32,198 nucleotides of DNA from JBAVVD01 sp049697115 (GCA_049697115.1 JBAVVD010000043.1:1-32198); one strand, 5' to 3'; counted from the stretch's first letter, positions 22,881 through 31,954 are shown. Numbers and translations: made by a program. The notes: generated by a model from the sequence alone, not told the origin.

Positions 22881-24848
22881 CTAAGCGGAAATCGCCAGTT
22901 CCTTAAGAAGGCCCGTCCCGATACGTCCGTCTTCGATCCAACCCTGCTTTTCATAGTACGCATCAAGGATGGAATCGTAAAACGCGGGATCGATTCGCTT
23001 TCCCCTATGGGCTCCACGGGTCAAAGGCGCGGTGAACTTGGGCGGCACAAAGGCATCATAGGCGCGGCCCCGTCCCTGGACATTATTGATGTGACGCTCG
23101 AGAGTGTAAATCCTCCGGCCGCAGGTCTTCAAAGCCTCTTCGGAATACGCGAATCCTGTCAGGGCGTGATAGAGAGCAATGAAGAGGTCCGAAGCAATAT
23201 CCTCGGTGAAAAAGTCACACAGCCCGAGCGAATCGATCAAGGCCTTGCCCGCCTGCCCGGCAGCGACATAAGCGGCGAGGTCGCCGCTCCTTTCAAGGCC
23301 CCCTTCCTCCGCCTGAATCGTCCAGGCATAGGTGTGGTCGCCTCTACCTCTGTTGGATGTACCGTAGGCGGTGAACATTCCAGGGAACACTTTGGGCTCA
23401 ATCCCGGCATAGCCCAGGCCGCCGAAGGCCGTTGTCACACAGCGGACAATCTCCGCAAGATCGGCGGCCGGGAAATCCGCGCCGAGCGCGGATATCACTT
23501 GATCGGAATATGTTCCCAGCAGCCTTCCCAGGGGGTCCGACTGATAGGCGATGGCCTTCAAAATCTGAATCATGTCGGCGGCGCTGCCGAAAACAGGGGC
23601 ATCCTTGAATTTCTTAAGATATCCTTTCTCGGCGAGCTCCATCGCGCCGGCCATGACACTGCCGAAGGTCATGGTATCCACTCCCAGCTCATTGCAGAGA
23701 TGGTTTAAATGAAAGACGGCGTCGCGGTCGAGGAGACAGCAGTTGATCCAGAGGGCAATAGTCTCAAACTCAGGCCTCACGCCGGTGCCGGCATACGGCG
23801 CACGGTTGACCATGGCCGATCGGGTGCACATGATGTGACGGCAGCGATTGCAGACTTTGTGCTTGCCGGCGATCTCAAGAAAGGCATCTGTTCCGATTCT
23901 CGCGTAGTCCGATGGATCAAAATAGCCCTCGTCAAAATTATGCCAGGGAAGATATCCGCCCTGTTGTCCCAGGTATTTTCCGTTGAATGCCCGGTCCAGC
24001 CACCAGGTCGTTCCTGTTGTCGGCCGGAAGGAGGCCGTCCTTTGAGGGTCTTCCACGCGGCTTTTGACCAGAGCGTCCAATTCACGGCTCTTCTTCTGGA
24101 ACTGTTCGACATCGAAATAAGAGACCGGCTCCCTGCCCTGAGCGGTGATTGCAACAAGATTTTTTGAACCGAAGACAGCGCCGGCTCCGCCCCTCCCGAA
24201 ATTCCGGTGGTAATCTGCGGTCAGGCAGGCAAAGGCCACCCGGTTCCATCCGGCCGGTCCAAGGCACACAGTGGAAGAGCCCGCGTATTTACTCGAAAGA
24301 TAGTCCGTAATCACAGAAGCCGGACGGACATCTTTTTTCCCTCTTGTCCCATCAAACAGGTCCTCTTCGGCATCGATAATCTGCACGGTGCCTTCTGAAA
24401 CCAGAAGGCGGACAGGCGAATCCGCCCGGCCGTCAATGACCAGATGGTCAATACCGGCCCTTTTGAGCATGTTGGGAAAAAGGCCTCCGGCGCTGGAATG
24501 AGTGACCAAACCGAAAAGAGGCTCATGGCCTGGAATCCAGGAGAGCGGCTCCGGAGAGCGGGTCATGGGACTGATGAAAGAGCAGGAGCCGCGGCCCGCA
24601 GTGGGAATAAAAGTATCGTTGGCCGCTGCCGTGCCGATGATGATTCTGTTTTCCGGACCGAGCGGGTCGCGGATGGGACCGGTTTTTTGAAGATGCTCAA
24701 AAAGAAGCCAGGCCTGAACGCCCCGGCCTCCGATATACTGGCGATAGACAGCGGCATCCGCCGGCTCCAGGCGGACCTTGCGTTCAGCGAGGTCAACCAG
24801 GGCCAGACGGCCCTTATAGCCGGCAAAAATACTGCGGGACTTCTCCAT
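22881..24848 (-). CDS. Aldehyde:ferredoxin oxidoreductase (AOR)-family enzyme
   Basis: A 655-residue tungsten- or molybdenum-pterin enzyme of the AOR family, which oxidises aldehydes to acids with ferredoxin; other members act on aromatic acyl compounds. Domain 1 has the pterin-binding signature NFGRGGAGAVFGSKNLVAI (216-234). The cluster ligands are Cys333, Cys336, Cys341 and Cys544 (DSLGLC). The spacing CNRCRHIMC is C-x2-C-x4-C rather than the usual C-x2-C-x3-C. RPEFET (358-363) and GRGDHTYAW (501-509) are conserved elsewhere. AAGGAGTTG precedes the ATG and a promoter lies at 24919-24947. It is followed by gltS. Divergent enough that the substrate cannot be assigned. Confidence 0.87.
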   Translation of the reverse strand: MEKSRSIFAGYKGRLALVDLAERKVRLEPADAAVYRQYIGGRGVQAWLLFEHLQKTGPIRDPLGPENRIIIGTAAANDTFIPTAGRGSCSFISPMTRSPEPLSWIPGHEPLFGLVTHSSAGGLFPNMLKRAGIDHLVIDGRADSPVRLLVSEGTVQIIDAEEDLFDGTRGKKDVRPASVITDYLSSKYAGSSTVCLGPAGWNRVAFACLTADYHRNFGRGGAGAVFGSKNLVAITAQGREPVSYFDVEQFQKKSRELDALVKSRVEDPQRTASFRPTTGTTWWLDRAFNGKYLGQQGGYLPWHNFDEGYFDPSDYARIGTDAFLEIAGKHKVCNRCRHIMCTRSAMVNRAPYAGTGVRPEFETIALWINCCLLDRDAVFHLNHLCNELGVDTMTFGSVMAGAMELAEKGYLKKFKDAPVFGSAADMIQILKAIAYQSDPLGRLLGTYSDQVISALGADFPAADLAEIVRCVTTAFGGLGYAGIEPKVFPGMFTAYGTSNRGRGDHTYAWTIQAEEGGLERSGDLAAYVAAGQAGKALIDSLGLCDFFTEDIASDLFIALYHALTGFAYSEEALKTCGRRIYTLERHINNVQGRGRAYDAFVPPKFTAPLTRGAHRGKRIDPAFYDSILDAYYEKQGWIEDGRIGTGLLKELAISA

Positions 24849-24918
24849 AACAACTCCTTGTCAACAATCCACTTGAAGAAATTTACATCCGTCCGTCATC
24901 TGAAACATGACTCCAAGA

Positions 24919-24947
24919 ATTATATGAAGACTGGACGCCTGAGGCAA
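24919..24947 (-). promoter_or_regulatory. Sigma70-type promoter for the AOR-gltS operon
   Basis: Read on the minus strand: -35 TTGCCT (24947-24942), 17-bp spacer, and a perfect -10 TATAAT (24924-24919). It lies 71 bp before the AOR-family ATG and just downstream of the D-aminoacylase stop codon, so the operon can be expressed independently of that gene. Confidence 0.5.
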
Positions 24948-24959
24948 GGACATCTCGGA

Positions 24960-26777
24960 CTATTTCTTCAACCGGATCACCTCGCCGGGAAGTTTGCCGT
25001 TCCAGCTCCCTTTGTCAATTACCGGCGTCCCGTTAATCAGCAGATACACCACGCCCTCGCTGTACTGATGAGGATTGGAGATGGAAGAAGGAACCCGGAT
25101 GTTTTTTAGATCCAGGACGACGATGTCCGCCTTGCAGCCTTCCCTTATCCGGCCCCGATCGCTCCAGTTCATGATTTCCGCCGGAAGAGAGGTCTGGGAG
25201 CGGATGACATGGGCCAGGGATACCATCTTTCTTTTAAGGGGGTATTCTTTTATTTTGTATAAAAAAGTGGAGTACGAGCGGACATGAGGGAAGTCAATGC
25301 CGTAATAAGGCGCGATGCCGTCGCTTCCTGAAGCGACATAATCTTTCTTCATGAAGTATTCGATGTCGCTCTCCGTCATGAAAAACGGAACGGCCTTAGC
25401 GCCCATGAGCTCCAGTTCAATGGCTGTGTCTTCGAGAGACTTCTTCTTAAGAACGGCAATTTCTTTCAGGGACTTTCCTTCAAGATTCCTCTCGACACAC
25501 ATGCCGACCATGATATTCTCCGGCCCGACGTTTTCGATATAACTCTTTATGCCCTGCCGGATTTTCTGCGCCTCCAGAGGATCGTTCATCCTCTTCAGGA
25601 AGAGCATTCTCTCCCGCTCATTCTCGGGCCCACGGGATAACGCAGATCCCATTAATTCTCTGGCCACAAGACTGACCAGTTCCTTTCGCGGAAGCCGGTT
25701 CAGGAATTTGAGGTGCGGCTCTGAAAGCGGGAAATAGGGAGTGATCCTGGAATAGAGATCGATGAGCTCGGAATCCCTGAGGGTGTCAAAGATTCTCTCA
25801 ATGTCCTCGATTCTCAATTCGCTCGCATTGGACACCCCTGTCCACACTCCACGGGGGATGAGTGGGCTATAAGGGACTGTATTGGCAAACCGGTAGGGAT
25901 ACTGGTCGGCCGTAATTTTCAGGCCCTTTGCCCGGGCTTCTTCCACAAGGACGCAGGCTTCCTTCGAGAGCCCCCAGTTGGACTTGCCGACGACCTTGAA
26001 ATGGGAGATGTGTCCGCGCACTCCGCTCTTTTCAGAGATTTCAATGAGCTCACGGACCGAGTCCTGGATCCTGTCCCTTTCGTTCCGGATGTGAGAGTGA
26101 TAAATGCCGCCGTAAAGAGCAACCACTTTGGCCAGCTCGATAATCTCCGCAGTCTTGGCGTATGTTCCCGGGAGATAAATCAGCCCCGTGGAAATCCCAC
26201 AGGCGCCCTGTTCCATGGCCTCCTTAACCAGGGCTTTCATTTTCTCCAGCTCTTCAGGAGTGGGCTCCCGGTTTTCCATGCCCATCACCAGCTGGCGGAC
26301 TGTGCCGTGACCGACAAGAAGCGCGGCGTTCGGCCCGATTCCCTCTTCGGTCCATCGATTGATCTGGTCTTGGGCGCTCTCAAATATCGGCCAGGCGCTG
26401 GACCCGCACTGTCCGACGACAACAGTCGTGACTCCCTGTGTGAGGTAATCCAGACAAGCCCTGTTTTCCGGAAAATACATGGCCTTGTCCACATGCGTAT
26501 GGATATCGATAAATCCCGGGGTGACAAAGAACCCTCTGGCATCGATAACGCGGGCGGCCTTACCTGTGATGGCCCGGGCCACGCGAACGATCTTTCCTTC
26601 CTTGACGGCGATATCCGCCGGAAAGGCGTCTTTGAGCGATCCGTCAAAGACGCGACCGTTCTTGATGAGCACATCGTAATCCAAAGATTCGTCCGGACCG
26701 GTGATTGAGGCGCTTCCGTTGAAGAGAAACAGAACCAGAATGCACATGACTGACAAAAAGCCGGATTTATTTTTCAT
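24960..26777 (-). CDS. Exported N-acyl-D-amino-acid deacylase (D-aminoacylase)
   Basis: A 605-residue amidohydrolase that removes acyl groups from N-acyl-D-amino acids. A hydrophobic signal (residues 7-20, MCILVLFLF) predicts export. The metal and active-site residues of the family are visible: His93 and His95 (DIHTH), Cys124 (GQCGSS), His227 and His229 (YHSHIRNE), His256 and His259 (GHISHFK) and the catalytic Asp486 (SGSDG). Length is normal for the family plus signal. TTAAGGAGGAATGG precedes the ATG. A perfect 8-bp inverted repeat covers its likely -10 (26798-26822). Substrate is unknown; peptidoglycan fragments or D-amino-acid derivatives are plausible. Confidence 0.88.
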   Translation of the reverse strand: MKNKSGFLSVMCILVLFLFNGSASITGPDESLDYDVLIKNGRVFDGSLKDAFPADIAVKEGKIVRVARAITGKAARVIDARGFFVTPGFIDIHTHVDKAMYFPENRACLDYLTQGVTTVVVGQCGSSAWPIFESAQDQINRWTEEGIGPNAALLVGHGTVRQLVMGMENREPTPEELEKMKALVKEAMEQGACGISTGLIYLPGTYAKTAEIIELAKVVALYGGIYHSHIRNERDRIQDSVRELIEISEKSGVRGHISHFKVVGKSNWGLSKEACVLVEEARAKGLKITADQYPYRFANTVPYSPLIPRGVWTGVSNASELRIEDIERIFDTLRDSELIDLYSRITPYFPLSEPHLKFLNRLPRKELVSLVARELMGSALSRGPENERERMLFLKRMNDPLEAQKIRQGIKSYIENVGPENIMVGMCVERNLEGKSLKEIAVLKKKSLEDTAIELELMGAKAVPFFMTESDIEYFMKKDYVASGSDGIAPYYGIDFPHVRSYSTFLYKIKEYPLKRKMVSLAHVIRSQTSLPAEIMNWSDRGRIREGCKADIVVLDLKNIRVPSSISNPHQYSEGVVYLLINGTPVIDKGSWNGKLPGEVIRLKK

Positions 26778-26797
26778 CCATTCCTCCTTAATGATTT

Positions 26798-26822
26798 TTC
26801 TGTTTTATTATTATAAACAGAA
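26798..26822 (-). promoter_or_regulatory. Palindromic operator over the D-aminoacylase promoter
   Basis: Perfect 8-bp arms TTCTGTTT (26798-26805) and AAACAGAA (26815-26822) with a 9-bp AT-rich spacer. The minus-strand -10 TATAAT (26815-26810) lies inside. The -35 region is poor. A repressor or activator of TetR/GntR/MarR type is possible, but no regulator gene is in the window. The rest of 26778-26917 holds nothing recognised. Confidence 0.45.
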
Positions 26823-26917
26823 GTCATCGGAATCGCCACCTTATCAAGGAGCGAGCCATGCCGGGCAAGCCTGCGCTCTGAAAAAGAGATCCGGATCGGA
26901 TAAAAGAATCGGGAGCG

Positions 26918-27850
26918 TCAAGAGAGAAGGCTCAAGGCGCGCGGCATGACGGCGAAGGTAATACGATGAAACCGGGCGGGCCGGCCGGATTCCCCGAGGA
27001 TTTCTCCGTCTGTCTGGACCTCAAAGGATTCATTTGAAGCCACTTCAAAAATCTTGGACTGAAGAATCTCCACCTCTTTGGCCATCGCGTGCTTTCCCCT
27101 GCTCGCCAGCAGTGCAATTTGAGCCAGACGGGGAACCGAACACCGTTTGATCAGACAGCCGTCCAGCAGACCGTCATCCGGATTCGCGCCGGGGCAAATG
27201 ATCTTTCCGGTGGCCCAGAAACGGACATTGCTGAAGACCGCCGCGGCCAATTCGCCTTCAAAACGGCCTCTTTCCGACTCCACAACCAGACGCAGAGGCA
27301 ATTTCCGTGAACGATAGGAATCGATGATACCCAGAGCGCCGGCCAATGTCTGGCGTTTTTCCATCCAGGACTTCCGAAAAGACATCTCCGCCACATATTT
27401 GTTGACGAAAACTCCCAGGCCGATATTGGCCTGGCCTAAAAAGTATCTCAATGGTTTCTGGCCGACGCGGATGCATCCCAGATCGATTTTCCTGCCCCTC
27501 CCCCTTTTTAAAATCCGACAGGCCTTTTCGAGAGTGCCAGCCTGAAATTCTCTGGCGATATCATTCGAGGAACCCAGGCCGATCAGGCCGAAATTCGCCT
27601 CTGCTCCTCCCCGGACTATTTCATTGACCATCAGATGAAAAGTGGAATCGCCGCCGGCGCCGACCAGTGCCCTGTAGGTCCTGGCACATTCGCGGGTCAG
27701 CTCTTTCAAATGCTCTTCGCTCCGGGTGATGAATAAATCATAGGGAATCTCATGTCTCCGCAGGCACTTCTCCAGCGCTTCTTTATTTCTCAACGCTCTC
27801 CCTCTCCCCGCCGATGGATTGAAGAGGATGGCCAACTTTTCAGTCTTCAT
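26918..27850 (-). CDS. Diacylglycerol/sphingosine kinase-family lipid kinase (YegS/DgkB-like)
   Basis: A 310-residue lipid kinase with the DAGK catalytic fold. Motifs are LFNPSAGRG (9-17), GGDST (66-70, where GGDGT is usual), GLGSSNDIAREF (the GTxNDFAR motif), NPDDGLLDG and QTDGE in the C-terminal domain. It phosphorylates a lipid alcohol such as diacylglycerol with ATP. The ATG overlaps the stop of the MFS transporter gene by 4 bp, with no strong ribosome-binding site of its own, so translation is coupled. Linkage to a transporter suggests the kinase product or its precursor is moved across the membrane, which is inference. Confidence 0.87.
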   Translation of the reverse strand: MKTEKLAILFNPSAGRGRALRNKEALEKCLRRHEIPYDLFITRSEEHLKELTRECARTYRALVGAGGDSTFHLMVNEIVRGGAEANFGLIGLGSSNDIAREFQAGTLEKACRILKRGRGRKIDLGCIRVGQKPLRYFLGQANIGLGVFVNKYVAEMSFRKSWMEKRQTLAGALGIIDSYRSRKLPLRLVVESERGRFEGELAAAVFSNVRFWATGKIICPGANPDDGLLDGCLIKRCSVPRLAQIALLASRGKHAMAKEVEILQSKIFEVASNESFEVQTDGEILGESGRPARFHRITFAVMPRALSLLS

Positions 27851-29220
27851 CGGGGCTTAAATAACCTCCTCATTTCGAGAGCACGTTCGCTTAAAATCCT
27901 GTGGACCTGCTTCAGGTCCCGCCGGATGGAAGTCAAAACAGGCAGCCAGAAAAAAATATTCAACACCCAGAAGAAGACCGCACACGCCATTGCTGTTCTT
28001 AACCCCCAGAGAGTGGCCGCATAGGAGGCAATCAAGGGGCCGCAGGCATAGCCGATCATGTCCATGACCGAAGCCAGAGAGATTATTGTCGCCCTGTGCT
28101 CAGGAAGGTTGACGTCCGTCAGAGTGCTGTACCAGTTGGGATTGACGCCCTGATTGATGAACATGGCGGCCGCAATGGCCAGGGTGAGCGTCCACATGCC
28201 AGGAACCGCCAGTATCTCCGAAAGAGCGGCCTGGGCAGGAATCCTGAAATCGGCCTGCAGAAAGACCCACATAAAGACAATTGGAAAACTGTTGCAGAAC
28301 AGGGCCACAATGACTTTGGCCCTCTTATCCCTTTGAAATCCCCAATCCCCCAGCCGGCCAAAGGCCAGAGCTCCCAGCGCACCAAAGAGGAAAACCAGAA
28401 CAACAAGCCCATTCACAGCCCGCGCTTCCATATTGTGAATATCCTTCATGTATTTGAAAATGAGAAAGAGGACGATGGAGCCGGGGATCACATCAATAAA
28501 ATTCAGGATCAGCCAGAAATTACTTCTCGCCGACCGTATCAACCGGAGGTCTTCTTTTTTAATCCGGAAGCGGTATTCCGCTCCTTCGAGGATCAATCCC
28601 CGCAGTTCTTCTTCCTCGGCTCCCCGGTTGGGCTCCCGAAGGCCAAGCAGGCCAAAGGCCAGAATAAAATTGAGGACTCCCACAATAAAATACGCCATCC
28701 TCCAGCTCTCGGTCAAAGCACCGGCCAGCACAAATCCGGCCAGACGTCCGGCCAGCATAGCCACCGAGACGAATCCGAAGGCCGTTGAGCGGCGCTCCGG
28801 ATGGACGGTGTCTCCCACCAGGGAAAAAACGGCCGGGATGACCACGCCCACACCGATGCCGTTCAGAGCGCGGGTGATGAAGAAAAAAACGTATCCCGTT
28901 TCTCCATGAGGAATGAGGATGGTGAGAGCGGAAAAACTGCTGTAGAGGAGGCAGCCGGTAAAGCATATCTTCAACCGCGATTTCCGGTCGGCATAAATTC
29001 CCGCTATGACCATGGAGGCGGCTGAAAGAATGGTGAAGGTGAATGTGACCCAGCCTAGAGGAACAACACGGGCCGTGCTCTGGAAAAAATCCTGAAGCAG
29101 AGGATTCACCAGGGGACTGAGGAGAGACTGGTCGGCAAAATCGAGAATCAGGATGGCTAAAAAGAGGACAAAGGCCAGTCCGAGGGCTGCACCGGAAATG
29201 GTTTTCCTGTTATTCCTCAT
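27847..29220 (-). CDS. MFS transporter coupled to the lipid kinase
   Basis: A 457-residue major facilitator protein with 12 predicted helices. The loop between helices 2 and 3 has motif A (GIYADRKSRLKI), and helices 4 and 5 contain TRALNGIGVGVVIPAVFSLVGD. The long cytosolic loop after helix 6 (about 190-220) is charged. It lacks features of a known drug or sugar subgroup; a Spinster-like lipid exporter is possible given the lipid kinase partner, but the match is not strong. The start at ATG 29220 has only a weak ribosome-binding site. The region 29221-29338 has no gene. Confidence 0.82.
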   Translation of the reverse strand: MRNNRKTISGAALGLAFVLFLAILILDFADQSLLSPLVNPLLQDFFQSTARVVPLGWVTFTFTILSAASMVIAGIYADRKSRLKICFTGCLLYSSFSALTILIPHGETGYVFFFITRALNGIGVGVVIPAVFSLVGDTVHPERRSTAFGFVSVAMLAGRLAGFVLAGALTESWRMAYFIVGVLNFILAFGLLGLREPNRGAEEEELRGLILEGAEYRFRIKKEDLRLIRSARSNFWLILNFIDVIPGSIVLFLIFKYMKDIHNMEARAVNGLVVLVFLFGALGALAFGRLGDWGFQRDKRAKVIVALFCNSFPIVFMWVFLQADFRIPAQAALSEILAVPGMWTLTLAIAAAMFINQGVNPNWYSTLTDVNLPEHRATIISLASVMDMIGYACGPLIASYAATLWGLRTAMACAVFFWVLNIFFWLPVLTSIRRDLKQVHRILSERALEMRRLFKPR

Positions 29221-29338
29221 TGGCCATAACCAAGGACCGGAAAAGGGACGACGCTACTCTTCGTATCCAGTTGTGAGATGATTAAATCAGAACCGCCGGA
29301 AAACTTCAATCCCCCTCTCAGGATTCCGAGATTATGTC

Positions 29339-29366
29339 TTGACTTTTCCCGTATAAGTGTTACTAT
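29339..29366 (+). promoter_or_regulatory. Sigma70-type promoter for the TonB-dependent receptor
   Basis: TTGACT (29339-29344), a 16-bp spacer and TACTAT (29361-29366). The -10 lies inside the left arm and spacer of the palindrome 29356-29384, the classic layout for repression. The start codon follows at 29397 with AAAGGA at 29385-29390. Confidence 0.55.
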
Positions 29367-29387
29367 ATTAAATTTAGTAACACTAAA
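29356..29387 (+). promoter_or_regulatory. Tandem palindromic operator of the TonB-dependent receptor gene
   Basis: Perfect 10-bp arms AGTGTTACTA (29356-29365) and TAGTAACACT (29375-29384) are separated by 9 bp. The right arm with the next three bases also forms its own perfect palindrome TTTAGT-AAC-ACTAAA (29373-29387), and the left arm carries the same AGT-NNN-ACT core. The two cores are centred 20 bp apart, so two dimers could bind on one DNA face. Metal-sensing repressors act this way at TonB-receptor promoters; which one acts here is unknown. Confidence 0.6.
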
Positions 29388-29396
29388 GGATGGCCC

Positions 29397-31244
29397 ATGA
29401 AACAGAAGATAGGTGTCTTATTTTCCGTCCTCTTCATTCTCTGGATGGGCGCTGTTGCGTCCGAAGACAAGCCGGAAAAATCCAAAAAAAAAGAGGACAA
29501 GACACTACCGCCCCTGTCTCATGAGGTCACGGTGACGGCAACGATGTACCGTAAAGACGTCCGGGACTGTTCGACATCGGTCAACGTTGTCCGCGAAGAG
29601 GATTTGAAGGGAACTTCAGCCAGCAATGCCCTGAATGCGTTGAGCTTTTTGCCGGGAATTTTTATCCAGCGAACGGGCGATTTTGGAAGGGCCGATGTCG
29701 ATATCCGAGGCCTGGGACAGAGAACCCAGCGCATTCAAATACTCGTGGACGGCCGGCCGGAAAAGATGGGGCTTTTTGGCTGTTCCGTCAGCCACTCGTT
29801 CCCCCTGGATAACGTGTCGAGAATTGAAGTTGTGAAGGGGCCGGCGTCCGTCTTCTATGGGTCTGATGCCCTGGGCGGGGTCGTCAACATCCTCACCAAA
29901 ACCCCGGTTCCGGGATTCACGACCGACTTCCGGGCCTCTTATGGAACTCACAATACGCAGCAATTCACACTCGGCCATGGAGCTTCTCTTAAAAAATGGC
30001 ATTACTATTTGAGTCTGGACAGGCGGGTGAGCGATGGTCACATTCCGAACTCCCAATACGCCGGAAACAGCATGACCGGAAAGATCGGCTTTGATTGGAC
30101 GGAACATCTCAATGTCCGCATTCAGGGAAAATATTTTCAGGGGAAGAAGTCGGAACCTGGTCCCCTTTCTTTCCCAACGCCTGATTACTGGAATGATTAC
30201 AGGCGCAGTGCTGTGGATGTGAGCCTGAACGGGAAATGGGACAGAGATGAAGGATTCTTAAAAATATACCGGGATTTCGGGCATCACGAATTTTCCGACG
30301 GCTGGCATTCCAGGGACTTCATGAATGGAGCCGTGTTGAGGTTGACCACGCAAAGATTCGCCAATAACGAGCTGACCGTCGGAGCTGAATTCCGATCGCT
30401 TGGAGGAAAGAGTTATGGTTTCCCCCAGGGAAGCTGGCACAGACAGGAAGCTGGAATTTTCCTTCATAATGAACATGTTTTTTCAAACGCATGGATTCTC
30501 TCAACCGGGGTCCGCTTGAACAGGGATTCCGCTTACGGAACGGAGATTTGTCCCCACCTGGGGATTGTCTATCAGCTGAGCGAAAGGACTTTATTGCGGG
30601 GAGTGGTGAATAAGGGATTCCGCTCGCCCCAAATCAGCGAATTGTTCATGTATCCAACATCAAATCCGGACTTGAAAGCCGAAGAAGTCTGGAACTTTGA
30701 AGTCGGTCTGGATCAAAACTGGGGAGATTGGCTCTATCTAAACGCCGCATTTTTTACGATGCAAGGAAAGAATCTCATTGAGCTCGGAATGAATGCGTTC
30801 CCCCCTCCGATGTTTAAACTATTGAATTCCGGAAAATTTCATTTCCAGGGAGCCGAAATGACCCTGAGGGCCGATTTCAGTCAGAACCTTTCCACCTATC
30901 TGGCTTATTCCTATTTTGATCCCAAAGAAAAGACCAGAGGCCGACCGGGACAGAAATTGGATTTCAGTCTTTATCTGAAAAACAAGTCCCTGTGGGCGTC
31001 GCTCGCGGCTCAATACATCTCGGACTACTATGCCGATGACTATTCCAGAGAACCTCTGCCGTCTTATTTTGTCCTGAATTCGCGGGTTGAAATCTCGCTC
31101 TCTTCTTCATTCGGCCTGTTCCTTGATTTGGGCAACCTCCTGAACAAACAATACAGCATTTACGTGGACCTCCCGGGCACAGCCGCAGGGATTTACCCGA
31201 TGCCCCGCCGGACCGTCAATCTCGGTATCAGGCTCCGGCAGTGA
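29397..31244 (+). CDS. TonB-dependent outer-membrane receptor
   Basis: A 615-residue outer-membrane receptor that imports a scarce ligand with energy from TonB. It has a signal peptide (MKQKIGVLFSVLFILWMGAVAS), a Lys-rich linker, a likely TonB box HEVTVTATM (about 42-50), a plug domain (about 52-165: FLPGIFIQRTG, VDIRGLGQRTQRIQILVDGRP, VVKGPASVFYGSDALGG-VVNI) and a beta-barrel of about 450 residues rich in alternating aromatic residues. The last residues are LGIRLRQ, so the usual terminal Phe is missing. It is of the compact BtuB/CirA type. It stands alone, with a strong operator, and no ABC or TonB genes beside it; a metal or metal-chelate ligand is the favoured inference. Confidence 0.9.
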   Translation: MKQKIGVLFSVLFILWMGAVASEDKPEKSKKKEDKTLPPLSHEVTVTATMYRKDVRDCSTSVNVVREEDLKGTSASNALNALSFLPGIFIQRTGDFGRADVDIRGLGQRTQRIQILVDGRPEKMGLFGCSVSHSFPLDNVSRIEVVKGPASVFYGSDALGGVVNILTKTPVPGFTTDFRASYGTHNTQQFTLGHGASLKKWHYYLSLDRRVSDGHIPNSQYAGNSMTGKIGFDWTEHLNVRIQGKYFQGKKSEPGPLSFPTPDYWNDYRRSAVDVSLNGKWDRDEGFLKIYRDFGHHEFSDGWHSRDFMNGAVLRLTTQRFANNELTVGAEFRSLGGKSYGFPQGSWHRQEAGIFLHNEHVFSNAWILSTGVRLNRDSAYGTEICPHLGIVYQLSERTLLRGVVNKGFRSPQISELFMYPTSNPDLKAEEVWNFEVGLDQNWGDWLYLNAAFFTMQGKNLIELGMNAFPPPMFKLLNSGKFHFQGAEMTLRADFSQNLSTYLAYSYFDPKEKTRGRPGQKLDFSLYLKNKSLWASLAAQYISDYYADDYSREPLPSYFVLNSRVEISLSSSFGLFLDLGNLLNKQYSIYVDLPGTAAGIYPMPRRTVNLGIRLRQ

Positions 31245-31312
31245 ACACAAGCCGGTTTTCTGGCGGACTGAACGGCGGATCATTCAGGAGGCGCTTCTCT
31301 GCGGGTCTTGCC

Positions 31313-31954
31313 TCAGTCAATGTGGACTTCCGAAATCTCTCCCAGGTTCATGAGCTTCCGGCTGAATTCCTCCTCTTTCCCTGCGGAAGAGGAAAACTGA
31401 AAGTTAATCAGGGCAAGCTCTCCTTCCTTTTTCAGGCTGATCTCTTCCAGCTTGATCCCTATATGGGAAGTCAATTCTCTCAACCGGCTCAGCCAATCAG
31501 GACTGTCCTTGACCTTAAGCCGATAATGGTGAAGGCCTTTCTTCAAGAAGGACTCTTCCAGCCGGCGGAGAAGGACCAGAGTCAGAATGACCAGGCCGGA
31601 GAACACCGTCCCGACAAGATAGTATCCAGCGCCGATAACAAGACCCAGACCGGCCACGGCCCAGAGAGTGGAAGCTGTGGTCAATCCGTGGACGATTCCG
31701 CGTGACTGGATGATCGCCCCGGCACCGATAAAGCCCATTCCGGTGATAACCCCGGCGGCAATGCGCAGCGCATCGCCTGTATTTGCTCCTTTTCCTTCGA
31801 GCATCATCTGGGAGAGAATCACCATCATTGCGGATCCGGCACAAATCAGGATATTCGTCCTCAAGCCGGCAGGCTTCTGGCTGAATTCCCTTTCCAGCCC
31901 GATCAGACCCCCCAGCAGAATGGCCAGGAACAGTTTAAAAATAATTTCCGTCAT
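31313..31954 (-). CDS. MgtC/SapB family membrane protein
   Basis: A 213-residue protein with four to five N-terminal helices and a cytosolic C-terminal ACT-like domain. The MgtC/SapB signature is clear: LLGGLIGLEREFSQKPAGLRTNIL (about 15-38, shown in part) and RIAAGVITGMGFIGAGAI. The ATG at 31952-31954 is chosen over a GTG nine bases upstream, since AGGTGAG then serves as ribosome-binding site. The family is linked to magnesium-limited growth and modulation of membrane ATPase in some bacteria; its job here is unknown. It converges with the TonB receptor gene across a 68-bp gap. Confidence 0.9.
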   Translation of the reverse strand: MTEIIFKLFLAILLGGLIGLEREFSQKPAGLRTNILICAGSAMMVILSQMMLEGKGANTGDALRIAAGVITGMGFIGAGAIIQSRGIVHGLTTASTLWAVAGLGLVIGAGYYLVGTVFSGLVILTLVLLRRLEESFLKKGLHHYRLKVKDSPDWLSRLRELTSHIGIKLEEISLKKEGELALINFQFSSSAGKEEEFSRKLMNLGEISEVHID

